Notes under the pieces: model-generated
Database searches by the model: none
The model's input: only the letters and a program-made list of their open reading frames with translations
What the model was told of the DNA's origin: nothing
Assembly: GCF_020381325.1 (NCBI RefSeq)
Contig: NZ_JAGSPI010000001.1
Span: forward strand, 124,001-188,000
Length of the DNA stretch: 64,000 nt
Direction: 5' to 3'
From: Providencia vermicola
GTDB lineage: Bacteria; Pseudomonadota; Gammaproteobacteria; Enterobacterales; Enterobacteriaceae
Translations under genes and position numbers: made by a program
Part shown: piece by piece, positions 27,066 through 38,129 of the stretch
Position numbering within the stretch: position 1 is the stretch's first letter
How the letters are laid out: each line of letters starts with the position of its first letter

Positions 27066-27416
27066 ATGAGCTCGACGACAGATTTTCTGAAGCATATATA
27101 CGATATTAACCTCTCATATTTGCTATTAGCCCAAAAACTCATCTCCCAAGAGAAAGCTTCTGCGATGTTTCGCTTAGGTATCTCTGATGCAATGGCAACT
27201 ACTTTAGCAGACCTTACGCTTCCTCAATTGGTCAAATTGGCAGAAACAAACCAGCTAATCTGTCAGTTTAGATTTGAGAATAGCGACACAATTGAAAAGT
27301 TGACCCGCGACTCAAGGGTTGATGAATTACAACAAATTCATACAGGTATCCTCCTTTCGACCCGATTATTGCAAACGCATAATGAAGGCGACACTGATAT
27401 AGCGAGAAAAAGATGA
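27066..27416 (+). CDS. flhD: Flagellar master regulator subunit FlhD
   Basis: The 116-residue protein (same length as E. coli) starts [20 protein letters not shown], with [20 protein letters not shown] and [20 protein letters not shown] as in FlhD. It forms the FlhD4C2 hetero-hexamer that activates class II flagellar promoters. The ATG at 27066 follows GGAAAGG. The gene overlaps flhC by 4 bp (ATGA), ensuring coupled translation. Confidence 0.97.
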   Translation: MSSTTDFLKHIYDINLSYLLLAQKLISQEKASAMFRLGISDAMATTLADLTLPQLVKLAETNQLICQFRFENSDTIEKLTRDSRVDELQQIHTGILLSTRLLQTHNEGDTDIARKR

Positions 27417-28003
27417 GTACCGCAGCTGAAAAAAGTATTGTCCAAGAAGCGAACGATATTCGCTTAGCCATGGAATTAATCTCTTTAGGCGCTCGCCTTC
27501 AAATGTTAGAAAGTGAAACCCAAATTAGCCGCGGCCGTTTAGTTCGATTATACAAAGAACTTCGAGGCTGCCCGCCACCAAAAGGTATGCTACCGTTCTC
27601 AACAGATTGGTTTATGACATGGGAGCAGAATATTCATTCATCCATGTTTTATAACGCCTATCAATTTTTACTGCAAAGTGGACATTGCCAAGGCGTTGAT
27701 GCCATCTTAAAAGCTTACCGTTTGTATCTTGAGCAATGTATTCCAGAGCCAGGTGACGAGCCATTATTAGCACTAACACGAGCTTGGACCCTCGTCCGTT
27801 TTGTTGAAAGTGGCATGCTACAAAGCTCAAAATGCAGCTGCTGCCATGGTTCGTTTATCACTTATGCACACATCCCAGAAAATAGTTTTACTTGTAGTTT
27901 GTGTCAGCCGCCATCACGAGCAATAAAAAAACGTAAACTTTCCGAGCATCTCGCCGATATTACGCTATATCGACAGGATGGCATTACGAAAGCGGTAATG
28001 TAA
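27413..28003 (+). CDS. flhC: Flagellar master regulator subunit FlhC
   Basis: The 196-residue protein aligns along its full length with E. coli FlhC. It includes [40 protein letters not shown] and the four-cysteine zinc site (CSCCHGSF and CSLC near residues 142-164). It is the main DNA-contacting subunit of FlhD4C2. It is translationally coupled to flhD; 95 bp with two hairpins separate it from motA. Confidence 0.97.
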   Translation: MSTAAEKSIVQEANDIRLAMELISLGARLQMLESETQISRGRLVRLYKELRGCPPPKGMLPFSTDWFMTWEQNIHSSMFYNAYQFLLQSGHCQGVDAILKAYRLYLEQCIPEPGDEPLLALTRAWTLVRFVESGMLQSSKCSCCHGSFITYAHIPENSFTCSLCQPPSRAIKKRKLSEHLADITLYRQDGITKAVM

Positions 28004-28019
28004 TTGGATTGATTTGGTC

Positions 28020-28098
28020 AACAGGCAAGCTTTTGCCTGTTACTCCTAATATTCCCTTTGACTGCCATCTGTTAACCAACGGAGTGAAAGGGAATATT
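28020..28098 (+). promoter_or_regulatory. flhC-motA intergenic hairpins; the second buries the motA ribosome site
   Basis: Hairpin 1 is a perfect 9-bp stem AACAGGCAA/TTGCCTGTT (28020-28028 with 28033-28041, GCTT loop) without a U-tract. Hairpin 2 pairs AATATTCCCTTT (28048-28059) with AAAGGGAATATT (28087-28098). This perfect 12-bp stem ends at the base before the GTG start and contains the whole AAAGGGA Shine-Dalgarno. If formed, it would block ribosome entry. Confidence 0.7.
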
Positions 28099-28986
28099 GT
28101 GTTAATACTCATCGGGTATATCATTGTTACAATAGCGGTTATTGGCGGTTATCTCATGGTTGGTGGCCATTTAGGCGCGCTATATCAACCCGCTGAATTT
28201 GTTATTATATTAGGTGCTGGTTTAGGTGCATTTGTCGTGGGTAACAGTGGCAAATCCATTATCGCCCTATGTAAAGTATTACCGAAACTATTCCGCCGTT
28301 CTTCCTACAATAAAACGATGTCAATGGACTTGATGGCATTGTTATTTCAATTGCTCAATAAATCTCGCCAACAAGGGTTACTTGCGTTAGAAAAAGATAT
28401 TGAAAATCCTCAAGAAAGCGAAATTTTTTCTCAATATCCTCGCATCCTCAAAGATCCATCCACCATGATGTTTATTGTGGATTATTTGCGTTTGATGGTA
28501 AGCAGTAACTTACAAAGTCATGAAATTGAAGCCTTAATGGATGAAGAACTCGAAACATTCCGCCAAGAAAATGAAGTTCCTGCATCGGGCTTAAACATGG
28601 TCGGTGACTCCATGCCTGCTTTTGGTATTGTGGCGGCGGTATTAGGTGTCGTGAATGCGTTGGGATCTGCAGATAGGCCAGCGGGCGAACTTGGCGCATT
28701 GATTGCTCATGCGATGGTTGGAACATTCTTAGGTATTTTAGTCGCTTACGGATTTATTTTACCCTTGGCAGCACTGATTAGATTACGCAGTAGCGAACAG
28801 CTCAAAATGATGGAATGTATCAAAGTGACATTCTTATCTGCACTACAGGGGTATGCGCCGCAAATTGCCGTAGAGTTCGGTCGTAAAGTGTTATTTAGTG
28901 CTGATAGACCGTCATTCGTTGAACTTGAAGATAGAGTCCGCGAAGTAAAAGTGGGTGCTCGCTCACAAGAAACCACCGAGGAGTAA
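28099..28986 (+). CDS. motA: Flagellar stator protein MotA
   Basis: The GTG start at 28099 ([20 protein letters not shown]) gives 295 residues, exactly the E. coli length, behind AAAGGGA. The protein has four membrane spans. The cytoplasmic loop has the charged torque region with [20 protein letters not shown] and [13 protein letters not shown], and the [20 protein letters not shown] and [18 protein letters not shown] spans carry the conserved prolines. It forms the proton-driven stator with MotB, whose gene follows after 7 bp. Translation may depend on opening the leader hairpin. Confidence 0.96.
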   Translation: MLILIGYIIVTIAVIGGYLMVGGHLGALYQPAEFVIILGAGLGAFVVGNSGKSIIALCKVLPKLFRRSSYNKTMSMDLMALLFQLLNKSRQQGLLALEKDIENPQESEIFSQYPRILKDPSTMMFIVDYLRLMVSSNLQSHEIEALMDEELETFRQENEVPASGLNMVGDSMPAFGIVAAVLGVVNALGSADRPAGELGALIAHAMVGTFLGILVAYGFILPLAALIRLRSSEQLKMMECIKVTFLSALQGYAPQIAVEFGRKVLFSADRPSFVELEDRVREVKVGARSQETTEE

Positions 28987-28993
28987 CACTAGG

Positions 28994-29917
28994 ATGGCAG
29001 CCAATACCCCTCATGTAATTCGAGTCAAAAAACGTAATTCTCATCATCAAGGTGGTCACGGTGGTTCGTGGAAAATCGCTTATGCTGATTTTATGACAGC
29101 GATGATGGCATTCTTTTTGGTGATGTGGCTGATTTCGATTTCAAGTCCTCAAGAACTCACGCAAATTGCAGAATATTTTCGAACTCCGCTTAGTACTGCA
29201 ATTAACCCTGGTACCAAAAGTGGAGATGCGACCAACCCTATTCCGGGAGGGGGCAAAGACCCCATTTTTCGTGAGGGGGATGTGATGCCTGAACCGAATA
29301 ATATTATTGACGGTAATGCCAGTTATCGGTTTGAAAAGCTTAAGGAAGCCCTTGAGCAGGCTATTTTAAAAGACCCACGTCTAAATGAGTTAAAACCGCA
29401 TTTATTGATCGACATGATTAATGATGGTCTGCGTATTCAAATTGTTGATAGTGAAAACCGCCCGATGTTTCAAGTCGGCTCTGCGACAGTGGAACCTTAC
29501 ATGCGCGATATTTTACGCGCCATTGCCCCTTTGCTAAATGATGTACCTAACCGAATCAGCATTTCAGGCCATACAGATGATTTATCTTATGCCAACGGGG
29601 CGAATTACAGCAACTGGGAGCTTTCATCAGACAGAGCAAATGCTTCACGGCGTGAGCTGATTCGTGGAGGCATGGATGAGACTAAGGTTTTACGAGTGGT
29701 TGGTATGGCATCAGCAATTCATTTAGATAAAAACAACGGTCTTGCACCAATTAACCGACGGATCAGCATCATTGTTCTCAACGATGAGGAAACGAAACAA
29801 ATTTTACGTGAATACGACGGAGCAAAACCGATTTCTGACGTATTGGGTAAGCCCGCTACGAAGATAGCTACTGAGAATGTGGTAGCCGTGAAAACACAGG
29901 AAAAAACCAATGAATAG
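28994..29917 (+). CDS. motB: Flagellar stator protein MotB
   Basis: The ATG at 28994 behind AGGA-type sequence gives 307 residues (E. coli 308). The single span [19 protein letters not shown] holds the essential proton-binding Asp32. The C-terminal OmpA-like peptidoglycan-binding domain includes ISGHTDD and [15 protein letters not shown]. It anchors the stator to the cell wall. Confidence 0.96.
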   Translation: MAANTPHVIRVKKRNSHHQGGHGGSWKIAYADFMTAMMAFFLVMWLISISSPQELTQIAEYFRTPLSTAINPGTKSGDATNPIPGGGKDPIFREGDVMPEPNNIIDGNASYRFEKLKEALEQAILKDPRLNELKPHLLIDMINDGLRIQIVDSENRPMFQVGSATVEPYMRDILRAIAPLLNDVPNRISISGHTDDLSYANGANYSNWELSSDRANASRRELIRGGMDETKVLRVVGMASAIHLDKNNGLAPINRRISIIVLNDEETKQILREYDGAKPISDVLGKPATKIATENVVAVKTQEKTNE

Positions 29918-29956
29918 GCTGTGTTTGTGAAGAGATACATTGTGATTTTTTATTGC

Positions 29957-29975
29957 CTGCCGGATTTTCCGGCAG
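29957..29975 (+). other. motB-cheA intercistronic hairpin
   Basis: CTGCCGGA (29957-29964) pairs with TCCGGCAG (29968-29975), 3-nt loop. No U-tract follows, so it is more likely an RNA-processing or stability element than a terminator. Confidence 0.6.
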
Positions 29976-30015
29976 TCAGCGTTAAGTGAAACCTAAGCGA
30001 AGCTGGATAAAAACC

Positions 30016-32070
30016 ATGGATATTACTGAGTTTTATCAAACATTTTTCGATGAAGCCGACGAGTTGCTCAGGGATATGGAACAACATTTACTTGAGCTCG
30101 ATCCTTTTGACCCGGATAGCGAGCAGCTAAATGCCATTTTCCGTAGTGCGCACTCAATAAAAGGAGGTGCTGCAACCTTTGGTTTCACTCAGTTGCAAAA
30201 CACCACACACACACTGGAAAACCTGCTCGATAAGGCACGCCATGATGAGTTGCCCCTCACTCCCGACATCATAGATGTATTTTTGGATACCAAAGATGTT
30301 ATGGCCTCGCAGCTCGATGCTTACAAAAATGATTCTTTACCGGATGAAGAGTCATTTAAACGAATTTGTGAAGTGCTTAGTCGTGTTGAGAACCATGTAG
30401 AAGAAGTCATTGAAGCAGAGCCGATTATTGAAGACGTTGCACCAGTAGAAGACGTTACGTCAGAAATGCAACAAGTTGACACTAAAGGGGAATTTTCACA
30501 TTACTTTAAAATTACCTTAAGTGGACTTAAAGAAACCGAAGTCGATTTACTTGCCGACGAGCTCGAACTGTTTGGTCATTTATATCATACGGAAAAATCG
30601 ACCGATAGCCTCCAAGTATGGTTAGGTACAAATACCGATATTGAGGATGTTTGTGGGGTACTGTGTTTTGTGGTGGAGGAATCACAAATTGCACAAGACG
30701 CTATCACGTTTGCTGATTGCCAAGCTTTTATGCCACAAGCAGAACAAAAAAGTGAACCTGAAACAGCTCAGGAAACAGAAATTGTAACGCCAAAAGAAGC
30801 GGTTAAGCCTGCTGTGGTATCGAGCCCTGCGAAAAAAACAGCAGTAACAAAACCGAAAGGGGACTCCAGCAGTATTCGTGTTGCGGTGGAAAAAGTCGAT
30901 CAACTTATCAACTTGGTCGGTGAGTTAGTGATTATCCAATCCATGCTGACACAGCACAGCCAGCACGTTGATCAAAACGAATACAGTGATTTACTGAGCT
31001 CTATTGTTCAATTGGAGCGTAACTCGCGAGCTCTGCAAGAGTCCGTTATGTCTATTCGTATGATGCCAATGGACTATGTTTTCAGCCGTTTCCCACGCAT
31101 GGTGCGTGATATTGCCTCTAAATTAGGCAAGAAAATTGAATTAAAAGTGGAAGGTAGTTCGACTGAACTCGATAAGAGCCTGATAGAGCGTATTGTCGAC
31201 CCGCTAAATCACCTTGTCCGTAATAGCTTAGATCATGGTATTGAAAAACCAGATGTTCGCGTGGCAAATGGAAAACCAGAAGCGGGGACATTGACTCTCG
31301 CAGCTGCACATCAAAGCGGCAATATTTGTATTGAAGTGCGTGATGACGGGGCAGGTCTAAACCGTGAGCGTATTTTAGCTAAAGCCCGTTCTCAAGGGAT
31401 GAATGTGCATGATGGCATGAGTAACGATGAAGTGGCGATGCTTATTATGGCACCAGGCTTCTCCACCGCAGAAGTGGTGACTGATGTATCGGGTCGCGGT
31501 GTGGGGATGGATGTGGTGAAACGGAATATTCAAGATATGGGTGGTCGTATCCAAATCGGTTTCACCGAAGGCAAAGGAACTATCATTCGAATTTTACTTC
31601 CTTTAACCCTCGCCATTCTTGATGGAATGTCAGTAAAAGTGGCGGAAGATGTTTTTATCGTGCCTTTAAGCGCCATCATCAGCACTTTACAACCACGACA
31701 AGAAGATATTTACCGCCTTGCGGGTGAAGAAAAAATGCTTTTAGTTCGTGGTGAATATCTGCCATTGGTCGAGCTGCACCACGTCTTTTCCATTGAAGAA
31801 GCGGAGCGCAATTTGGATAACAGCATTGTGCTTATTATTCAAAATGCGGGGCACCGTTTTGCATTGCTCGTGGACAAATTGGTCGGACAGCAACAAGTCG
31901 TGGTGAAAAATATCGAAAGTAACTACCGAAAAATTCCAGGCATTTCTGCTGCAACGATTATGGGCGATGGTTCTGTTGCATTGATTTTAGATGTAGCTGA
32001 GCTGCAAAAAATGAATAACAGCATTTTGATCAAAAAGAAACATCAGGTTTCCCAACCTGTCGTGCACTAA
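30016..32070 (+). CDS. cheA: Chemotaxis histidine kinase CheA
   Basis: The ATG at 30016 (MDITEFYQTFFDEADELLRD) gives 684 residues (E. coli 654). Domains: P1 with phospho-accepting His46 in FRSAHSIKGGA; P2 CheY/CheB-binding (about 160-235); a Glu/Lys/Pro-rich linker; P3 dimerisation; P4 kinase with the N box (DPLNHLVRNSLDHGIE) and G boxes (DDGAGLN and GRGVGMDV); and P5 CheW-like (about 550-680). The extra length lies mainly in the P1-P2-P3 linkers. It phosphorylates CheY and CheB in the receptor array. Confidence 0.96.
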   Translation: MDITEFYQTFFDEADELLRDMEQHLLELDPFDPDSEQLNAIFRSAHSIKGGAATFGFTQLQNTTHTLENLLDKARHDELPLTPDIIDVFLDTKDVMASQLDAYKNDSLPDEESFKRICEVLSRVENHVEEVIEAEPIIEDVAPVEDVTSEMQQVDTKGEFSHYFKITLSGLKETEVDLLADELELFGHLYHTEKSTDSLQVWLGTNTDIEDVCGVLCFVVEESQIAQDAITFADCQAFMPQAEQKSEPETAQETEIVTPKEAVKPAVVSSPAKKTAVTKPKGDSSSIRVAVEKVDQLINLVGELVIIQSMLTQHSQHVDQNEYSDLLSSIVQLERNSRALQESVMSIRMMPMDYVFSRFPRMVRDIASKLGKKIELKVEGSSTELDKSLIERIVDPLNHLVRNSLDHGIEKPDVRVANGKPEAGTLTLAAAHQSGNICIEVRDDGAGLNRERILAKARSQGMNVHDGMSNDEVAMLIMAPGFSTAEVVTDVSGRGVGMDVVKRNIQDMGGRIQIGFTEGKGTIIRILLPLTLAILDGMSVKVAEDVFIVPLSAIISTLQPRQEDIYRLAGEEKMLLVRGEYLPLVELHHVFSIEEAERNLDNSIVLIIQNAGHRFALLVDKLVGQQQVVVKNIESNYRKIPGISAATIMGDGSVALILDVAELQKMNNSILIKKKHQVSQPVVH

Positions 32071-32086
32071 ATAGAGGCCATATACC

Positions 32087-32584
32087 ATGTCTATGTTAGA
32101 TGATGATTTAAATAAACACGAAGAAGAAAAAAACGGCGAAGGTTACCTTATTTTCACTTTAGGTGAAGAAGAGTACGGCATTGAAATTTTAAAAGTGCAG
32201 GAAATTCGGGGTTACGAGCAAGTCACTCGCATCGCAAATACACCTGACTTTATTAAGGGGGTTACGAATTTACGCGGTGTCATTATCCCAATCATTGATT
32301 TACGAGTGAAATTCTCTCATGAAAATGTGGTGTATAACGACAACACCGTTGTGATTGTTGTGAATTTAAAAGACCGGGTGGTTGGCATTGTGGTTGACGG
32401 CGTTTCGGATGTGTTGGTGCTCAATGAGGAGCAAATCGCACCGCCGCCTGATTTTGCAGTGACGTTATCCACCCAATATCTCACTGGTTTAGGGACACTC
32501 AATGACCGCATGTTGATTTTAGTGGACATTGAAAAGCTACTGACGAGTGACGAAATGGCGCTTATTGACAGCATGGCTGAGTAA
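32087..32584 (+). CDS. cheW: Chemotaxis coupling protein CheW
   Basis: The 165-residue SH3-like protein has [39 protein letters not shown] and [12 protein letters not shown], all as in E. coli CheW (167). It couples CheA to chemoreceptors. GAGG precedes the ATG and the gene lies 16 bp after cheA. Confidence 0.96.
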   Translation: MSMLDDDLNKHEEEKNGEGYLIFTLGEEEYGIEILKVQEIRGYEQVTRIANTPDFIKGVTNLRGVIIPIIDLRVKFSHENVVYNDNTVVIVVNLKDRVVGIVVDGVSDVLVLNEEQIAPPPDFAVTLSTQYLTGLGTLNDRMLILVDIEKLLTSDEMALIDSMAE

Positions 32585-32627
32585 TTCTCAGCCTAAATAA
32601 TTGCTCAAATAATAATAAGTCATTAAC

Positions 32628-32654
32628 TAAAGTTTTTGGTTAGATGACCGATAT
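32628..32654 (+). promoter_or_regulatory. Sigma-28 (FliA) promoter of the first chemoreceptor gene
   Basis: TAAAGTTT (32628-32635), an 11-bp spacer and ACCGATAT (32647-32654) match the enterobacterial FliA consensus TAAAGTTT-N11-GCCGATAA at 14 of 16 positions. It is 33 bp before the chemoreceptor start. Confidence 0.8.
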
Positions 32655-32687
32655 CCAAAATACAACAAATAATGTTAGTAAAACGTC

Positions 32688-34373
32688 ATGTACAGTCGAA
32701 TTAAAATCGTATCAGGACTTTTGTCCGTCATTTTTATCTTTATTTTATTGCAACTGGTATCCAGTGGGTTGATGTTCACTAAACTCGGCGATAACAGCGA
32801 CAGTATTAGTTATTTAAATTCACTACAACGCCAAAGACAAGTATTAACGGAAAGCTGGGTTAACCTTTTACAGGCCCGAGCCAATTTAAATCGGTCAATC
32901 AACGCCTACCTATTAGACGGCCGCAAAATTCAAGATGATGCGACAACGGAAGACCTGATTAAAGCGGCAAAACGCAACTTTAAAGCTGCGGATGATGCTT
33001 ATGCTCGTTACAACAAGCTGATGCAAAGTTCAGAGTATGATAAAGCCAAGTTTGAACAGCTTTTTAGCACTTATGAAACCTACCGTGATGCATTAATTAA
33101 GCTCAGTGATTTCGCGGAAAAAGGAGACTTAGAAGGTTTCTATGCTCATAGAACATCGGGTCATCAAATGAAGTTCGAAGAGCAATTTAATGCTTATTTC
33201 GCCGATATTTCAGCCGATTTCCAAAGCGAAGTTGTTAATGCAGATAATAATTATCGCCAATCATTATATATGCTGGTGACATTATCGATTCTGCTCGCCT
33301 TTATTGGTTTCTTTAGTTATCGCTATGTGCGTAAAGGCATTATTGAGCCGTTAGGTTTATTAAACGAGCGGATTAAAGTCTTCGCATCAGGTGATTTAAC
33401 GCCTTCTATTACGACAGCCTCGAATAACGAAATTGGCGAATTAGCCAATGGCGTTCAGCACATGCAACAAGAGCTGATTAATACAGTTCGCGGCGTATTA
33501 GATGGTAGTGAAACTATTTACCAAGGTACCACTGAAATTGCCGCAGGTAATAACGACCTTTCTTCTCGTACTGAGCAGCAAGTGGCGTGTTTGGAAGAAA
33601 CTTCCGCCAGTATGAGCGAATTAACCGCAACGGTTAAGCAAAATACAGACTACGCCCATCAAGCTAGCGAGTATGCAAACCAAGCGTCTGTTATTGCGAA
33701 AGAAGGTGGAAAAGTGGTTTCCAATGTGGTGAGTACCATGTTGAACATCGCTGATAGTTCACAAAAAATCTCTGATATCACTGCGGTGATTGACAGTATT
33801 GCCTTCCAAACCAATATCTTAGCACTGAATGCTGCGGTTGAAGCCGCGCGTGCGGGTGAGCATGGCCGCGGTTTTGCTGTCGTGGCAGATGAAGTGCGTA
33901 ACTTAGCGCAACGCAGTGCGGATGCCGCGAAAGAAATCAAAACATTGATTGAAGATTCTGTTTCAAGAACAGGAACGGGCGCGCGCCAAGCGGAAGATGC
34001 GGGTGAAACGATGACGAAAATTGTGGAATCGGTCACGCGAGTGACAGACATCATGACGCACATTGCGACTGCTTCTGATGAGCAAAGCAAGGGGATTTCA
34101 CAGGTCAGCATTGCAGTCGCTGAAATGGATAAAGTGACTCAGCAAAATGCCTCGTTAGTGGAGCAATCAGCGGTTGCAGCGAATGTGTTAGAAGAGCAAG
34201 TCGCGAAACTGTCGCAGCTTATCTCTATTTTCCGTCTACCACCGTTAAAACAAAGTGAAATACGTAATACAAAACCAGCAGCAAGAACGGTATCCAATAT
34301 CGTTAAAACGCCGGATTTAAAAAAATTATCATCGAAGGAACATAAAGATGATGACAACTGGGAAACTTTCTAA
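32688..34373 (+). CDS. Methyl-accepting chemotaxis protein, Tsr-like, with CheR-docking tail
   Basis: The 561-residue receptor has an N-terminal span (about 7-30), a four-helix periplasmic sensor, a second span (about 193-212), a HAMP domain and a signalling hairpin with [20 protein letters not shown]. The sensor segment [12 protein letters not shown] keeps the Arg and Asn-Arg residues with which Tsr binds the amino-acid backbone, so an amino-acid ligand is likely. It ends in NWETF, the pentapeptide that docks CheR and CheB. It has its own sigma-28 promoter. Confidence 0.92.
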   Translation: MYSRIKIVSGLLSVIFIFILLQLVSSGLMFTKLGDNSDSISYLNSLQRQRQVLTESWVNLLQARANLNRSINAYLLDGRKIQDDATTEDLIKAAKRNFKAADDAYARYNKLMQSSEYDKAKFEQLFSTYETYRDALIKLSDFAEKGDLEGFYAHRTSGHQMKFEEQFNAYFADISADFQSEVVNADNNYRQSLYMLVTLSILLAFIGFFSYRYVRKGIIEPLGLLNERIKVFASGDLTPSITTASNNEIGELANGVQHMQQELINTVRGVLDGSETIYQGTTEIAAGNNDLSSRTEQQVACLEETSASMSELTATVKQNTDYAHQASEYANQASVIAKEGGKVVSNVVSTMLNIADSSQKISDITAVIDSIAFQTNILALNAAVEAARAGEHGRGFAVVADEVRNLAQRSADAAKEIKTLIEDSVSRTGTGARQAEDAGETMTKIVESVTRVTDIMTHIATASDEQSKGISQVSIAVAEMDKVTQQNASLVEQSAVAANVLEEQVAKLSQLISIFRLPPLKQSEIRNTKPAARTVSNIVKTPDLKKLSSKEHKDDDNWETF

Positions 34374-34390
34374 ACATTAAGCATGGTTTT

Positions 34391-34418
34391 ACGCTGCAAG
34401 GCTTTGGCTTTGCAGCGT
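34391..34418 (+). other. Hairpin between the two chemoreceptor genes
   Basis: ACGCTGCAA (34391-34399) and TTGCAGCGT (34410-34418) form a 9-bp stem. Only TTCTG follows, so it is a weak terminator or an RNA-stability element. Confidence 0.6.
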
Positions 34419-34489
34419 TTCTGTGCATTAGAAAACAAGCAATGTTTTAAGCGAACAGCTCTCTTAGCTGGCACAAATGGGGATTATCT

Positions 34490-36058
34490 ATGTTTGGTAA
34501 AAATATCCGAATTTCGGTGAGTTTATATCTGCTTCTGTTTTTATTTTGTGGAATGCAGATTGTGTCGAGCGGGGTTTCTGTTGGAATTGTTGTTAGTGAG
34601 TTAAAAGCATTAGAACGTATTGATTTGGGCTCTGATAAGCGTGCAATGCTTGAGGAAACCAATAAACATTTAATACAAGCACGTAATAGCTTAACGCAAA
34701 TTGCATTGCTGAATAAAGTGAGTGGTCATGACCAGCTCATCGAAGAAACACAAGTCACTTTTGGCAAATTATTAGAAGAAGCGCAAAAAGATTACACCAC
34801 ATTTAAAAACCAACCGATTTTGAGTGAAAAAGAAAACCTTGCCGCCCTTGATGCGAGATATCAAGCTTTTGTCGCAACACTCAAAGCATTAAAAACACAC
34901 TTAGATAACAAAGATATCGAAGCTTACATTGAGCTTCCAGCCCAAGAAAATCAAGATCAATTAACTCAAGTAATTGATGAATATCTTGAATTATTGAATG
35001 CTGAAAATGATGAGTCTCTTTCTGCTGCACGCATGTACAACACCTTTGCGTGGAGCTCATTTTGTTCGGTGATTGTGATTATTATTCTAGTGATCGCTTT
35101 TGCCCATTATTGGATGAAACGCAAAGTAATTAACCCATTGAAAAGTATGGGAGAACACTTTGCTTTAGTGGCTGATGGCAAACTAAACCAAAATATTGAA
35201 ATTACGACGGGCGATGAAATCGGTGAAGTATTTGGCAAACTCAAACAAATGCAAGAATCGTTAGCCACCTCCGTCAGTGCATTGCGTTCGAATACTGACC
35301 AAATGTATACAGGTATTCGTGAAATTGCTTTAGGTAATAATAACTTATCATCACGTACTGAACAGCAAGCTGCATCCCTTGAAGAAACGGCAGCCAGTAT
35401 GGAAGAGTTAACAGCGACCGTTAAGCAGAATGCGGATAATGCGCGTCAAGCCAGTGAGCTCGCTGTCAGTGCATCGAAAACGGCAACTAAAGGCGGTGAA
35501 ATTACCGAAGATGTCATCGATACCATGACATCAATTTCTAACAGTTCGCAAAAAATTAGCGCAATTATTAGCGTGATTGATGGTATTGCTTTCCAAACCA
35601 ATATTTTAGCCCTAAATGCAGCAGTTGAAGCGGCGCGTGCAGGTGAGCAAGGTCGCGGGTTCTCTGTTGTCGCTGGCGAAGTTAGAGCATTAGCACAACG
35701 TAGTGCTGAAGCGGCAAAAGAGATTAAAACGTTAATTGATGAGTCTGTGGGACGTGTAAGTCAAGGTTCCCAGCTGGTGAATGAAGCGGGTGCGACCATG
35801 AACGAACTGGTTGCGGCAGTGAACCAAGTAACTGAATTAATGGGAAATATTGCGTCTGCATCGAATGAGCAAAGCCGTGGGATTGAGCAAGTTGCTACCG
35901 CAGTGAGTCAAATGGACCTAGTCACACAACAAAACGCGGCATTAGTCGAACAATCGACCAGTGCAACAGCGGCACTGGAAGACCAAGCCAATAACTTAGT
36001 GGATACCGTGGCATTTTTTGAGCTCCCTGAAAATGCAGTAAATCGTAGTCGGTATTAA
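34490..36058 (+). CDS. Methyl-accepting chemotaxis protein without CheR-docking tail
   Basis: The 522-residue receptor has the same plan as its neighbour: spans at about 8-30 and 185-205, HAMP, and the hairpin tip [20 protein letters not shown]. The C-terminus is ENAVNRSRY with no NWETF-type pentapeptide, as in E. coli's low-abundance Trg/Tap receptors. It should need a full-length partner such as the adjacent receptor for efficient adaptation. The ligand segment [11 protein letters not shown] lacks the second Asn-Arg pair, so its ligand probably differs. GGGGA precedes the ATG. Confidence 0.9.
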   Translation: MFGKNIRISVSLYLLLFLFCGMQIVSSGVSVGIVVSELKALERIDLGSDKRAMLEETNKHLIQARNSLTQIALLNKVSGHDQLIEETQVTFGKLLEEAQKDYTTFKNQPILSEKENLAALDARYQAFVATLKALKTHLDNKDIEAYIELPAQENQDQLTQVIDEYLELLNAENDESLSAARMYNTFAWSSFCSVIVIIILVIAFAHYWMKRKVINPLKSMGEHFALVADGKLNQNIEITTGDEIGEVFGKLKQMQESLATSVSALRSNTDQMYTGIREIALGNNNLSSRTEQQAASLEETAASMEELTATVKQNADNARQASELAVSASKTATKGGEITEDVIDTMTSISNSSQKISAIISVIDGIAFQTNILALNAAVEAARAGEQGRGFSVVAGEVRALAQRSAEAAKEIKTLIDESVGRVSQGSQLVNEAGATMNELVAAVNQVTELMGNIASASNEQSRGIEQVATAVSQMDLVTQQNAALVEQSTSATAALEDQANNLVDTVAFFELPENAVNRSRY

Positions 36059-36092
36059 GTGTTGAGAAAACTCACAATGAGTTTTCGGTAGA

Positions 36093-36120
36093 GGGAAATG
36101 AACCGTTTTGGGCATTTCCC
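36093..36120 (+). other. Hairpin upstream of cheR
   Basis: GGGAAATG (36093-36100) and CATTTCCC (36113-36120) form an 8-bp stem with a 12-nt loop. There is no U-tract. Confidence 0.55.
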
Positions 36121-36186
36121 TTGCCATTAAAGGCAGCGCATTAGGTGGCTGCTTCTGGATTTTTATTGAATAGGACGACAAGTACG

Positions 36187-37023
36187 ATGCTTTTTGTACC
36201 ACAGATAGAACCACTGACTGATGATGAGTTTGGTCGGGTTTGTCGATTTATTCATAAAAAATCAGGCATAGTCCTAACCATGAATAAAAAAAATATGGTC
36301 TATAACCGGCTATTAAAGCGGTTACGTGACTGTAATCTCGACAACTTTTCTGACTATTTACGGATGCTTGAGCGCGAGCCACATAACGCGGAATGGCAAG
36401 CTTTCGTCAATGCATTGACCACAAACTTAACCGCATTCTTTCGTGAGCCACACCATTTTGTCACGTTAACGGATTTTATTCGTACACGTAAAAATAACCC
36501 AATCACCATCTGGTGTGCAGCTTCTTCAACAGGGGAAGAGCCTTATTCTATCGCGATGACATTAAGTGATGTACTGGGGCCAAATGCCGTTAATGCCAAA
36601 GTGATTGCCAGTGACATTGATACGGAAGTGCTTGAAAAAGCGAAACAAGGTGTTTACCGCATCGAGGAGCTGAAATCACTTAGTGCACTTCAGCGACAAC
36701 GTTACTTTATGAAAGGGGTTGGTGAGTTTGAGGGGTATGCACGAGTCAAGCCCGCGTTAAGGCAGATGATTGAATTTCGTTACTTAAATTTGAGTGACCA
36801 TGACTGGCAGCTCCAACATCGCTTTGATGCAATTTTTTGCCGTAACGTAATGATTTATTTCGATAAAGAAATGCAAATAAAAATGCTTGAGCGTTTTGCA
36901 CCACTGCTTAAGCCAGATGGCTTGTTATTTATTGGGCATTCAGAAAACTTATCACAATTAACACAACGCTTTGTGATCAAAGGACAAACCGTCTACAGCG
37001 TGCAAGCTGGAAGGAGGGGGTAA
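36187..37023 (+). CDS. cheR: Chemotaxis methyltransferase CheR
   Basis: The ATG at 36187 ([15 protein letters not shown]) gives 278 residues (E. coli 286). The N-terminal helical domain contains [12 protein letters not shown]. The SAM-binding domain has [29 protein letters not shown] and [14 protein letters not shown]. It methylates glutamates of the chemoreceptors. An upstream in-frame ATG at 36145 gives an untypical N-terminus. The stop overlaps cheB by one base (TAATG). Confidence 0.94.
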   Translation: MLFVPQIEPLTDDEFGRVCRFIHKKSGIVLTMNKKNMVYNRLLKRLRDCNLDNFSDYLRMLEREPHNAEWQAFVNALTTNLTAFFREPHHFVTLTDFIRTRKNNPITIWCAASSTGEEPYSIAMTLSDVLGPNAVNAKVIASDIDTEVLEKAKQGVYRIEELKSLSALQRQRYFMKGVGEFEGYARVKPALRQMIEFRYLNLSDHDWQLQHRFDAIFCRNVMIYFDKEMQIKMLERFAPLLKPDGLLFIGHSENLSQLTQRFVIKGQTVYSVQAGRRG

Positions 37024-38090
37024 TGAAAAAAATTAAAGTGCTATGTGTGGATGACTCAGCACTGATGCGTCAATTAATGCGTGAAATCATTAATAGCCAT
37101 GAAGACATGGAGGTGGTGGATACCGCACCTGATCCTTACGTTGCTCGTGATTTAATTAAACAACTTGAACCCGACGTGATCACGTTAGATGTTGAAATGC
37201 CTCGTATGGATGGTATTGATTTTTTAGAAAAATTAATGCGTTTGCACCCAATGCCCGTGGTGATGGTGTCTACATTGACATCAAAAGGCTCTGAAGTAAC
37301 GCTTAAAGCGTTAGAGCTTGGTGCGGTGGATTTTGTCACTAAACCACAAATCGGCATTCGCGAAACCATGATGAGCTACCGTGACATTATTGGTGAAAAA
37401 ATCCGTGCAGCGGCAATGTCTAAGATCACTCAACGCAGTCGGTTTGCGCGGCCAGAGAAAAAAGTGTCTGAGCCAGTTGCTCAAGCCAAAGCCTTGTCTC
37501 CGTATGTGTGTAACAGCCGTGTGATTGCGGTCGGTGCATCTACTGGCGGGACAGAAGCTATCCGCCAATTTTTAGAAATGCTACCCCGTGAATGCCCACC
37601 TGTGGTGATCACGCAGCATATGCCCGCAGGGTTTACCCGCTCATTTGCTGACAGACTGAATAAATTGTGTGTACTAACGGTAAAAGAGGCAGAAAACAAT
37701 GAGTTACTGCAAAAAGGACACGCCTATATCGCGCCAGGTGATTCTCATATGTTAATTGCAGATAAAGGCAAAGGTTTCCAAGTGATTTTGCAACAAAGTG
37801 AACCCGTTAATCGCCATCGCCCGTCAGTAGATGTGTTATTTGATTCAGTTGCTCAATGTGTCGGACGAAAATGCATTGGTGTGTTACTGACTGGTATGGG
37901 GATGGATGGCGCCAAAGGGTTATTGAATTTACGTAAACAAGGGGCGATTACTTACGCGCAGAACGAAAGTAGCTGTGTGGTATTTGGTATGCCACGAGCT
38001 GCGATTGAAATGGATGCAGTGGACGAAGTGCAAGATATTCGAAAAATTGCCCCAAGTGTTTTAGCAAGACTTTCTTCTGTCTCTGTTTAA
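37023..38090 (+). CDS. cheB: Chemotaxis methylesterase/deamidase CheB
   Basis: The 355-residue protein has a receiver domain with Asp56 ([14 protein letters not shown]) and a C-terminal esterase domain with the catalytic Ser in VGASTGG (about residue 171), the His in TQHMP and the Asp in [12 protein letters not shown]. The linker carries [10 protein letters not shown]. It removes receptor methyl groups when phosphorylated by CheA. The GGAGGGGG ribosome site lies inside the end of cheR. Confidence 0.96.
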   Translation: MKKIKVLCVDDSALMRQLMREIINSHEDMEVVDTAPDPYVARDLIKQLEPDVITLDVEMPRMDGIDFLEKLMRLHPMPVVMVSTLTSKGSEVTLKALELGAVDFVTKPQIGIRETMMSYRDIIGEKIRAAAMSKITQRSRFARPEKKVSEPVAQAKALSPYVCNSRVIAVGASTGGTEAIRQFLEMLPRECPPVVITQHMPAGFTRSFADRLNKLCVLTVKEAENNELLQKGHAYIAPGDSHMLIADKGKGFQVILQQSEPVNRHRPSVDVLFDSVAQCVGRKCIGVLLTGMGMDGAKGLLNLRKQGAITYAQNESSCVVFGMPRAAIEMDAVDEVQDIRKIAPSVLARLSSVSV

Positions 38091-38129
38091 CAGCGGCGGA
38101 AATTCACAATTGTATTTGAAGGAGTGGTT

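Noticed and set aside
28020..28041. Rho-independent terminator after flhC
   Set aside because: The 9-bp stem is followed by ACTCC, not a T-run.
28003..28099. Sigma-28 promoter for motA
   Set aside because: The best candidate (TAATATTC ... GCCATCTG) has a 9-bp spacer and poor -10 match.
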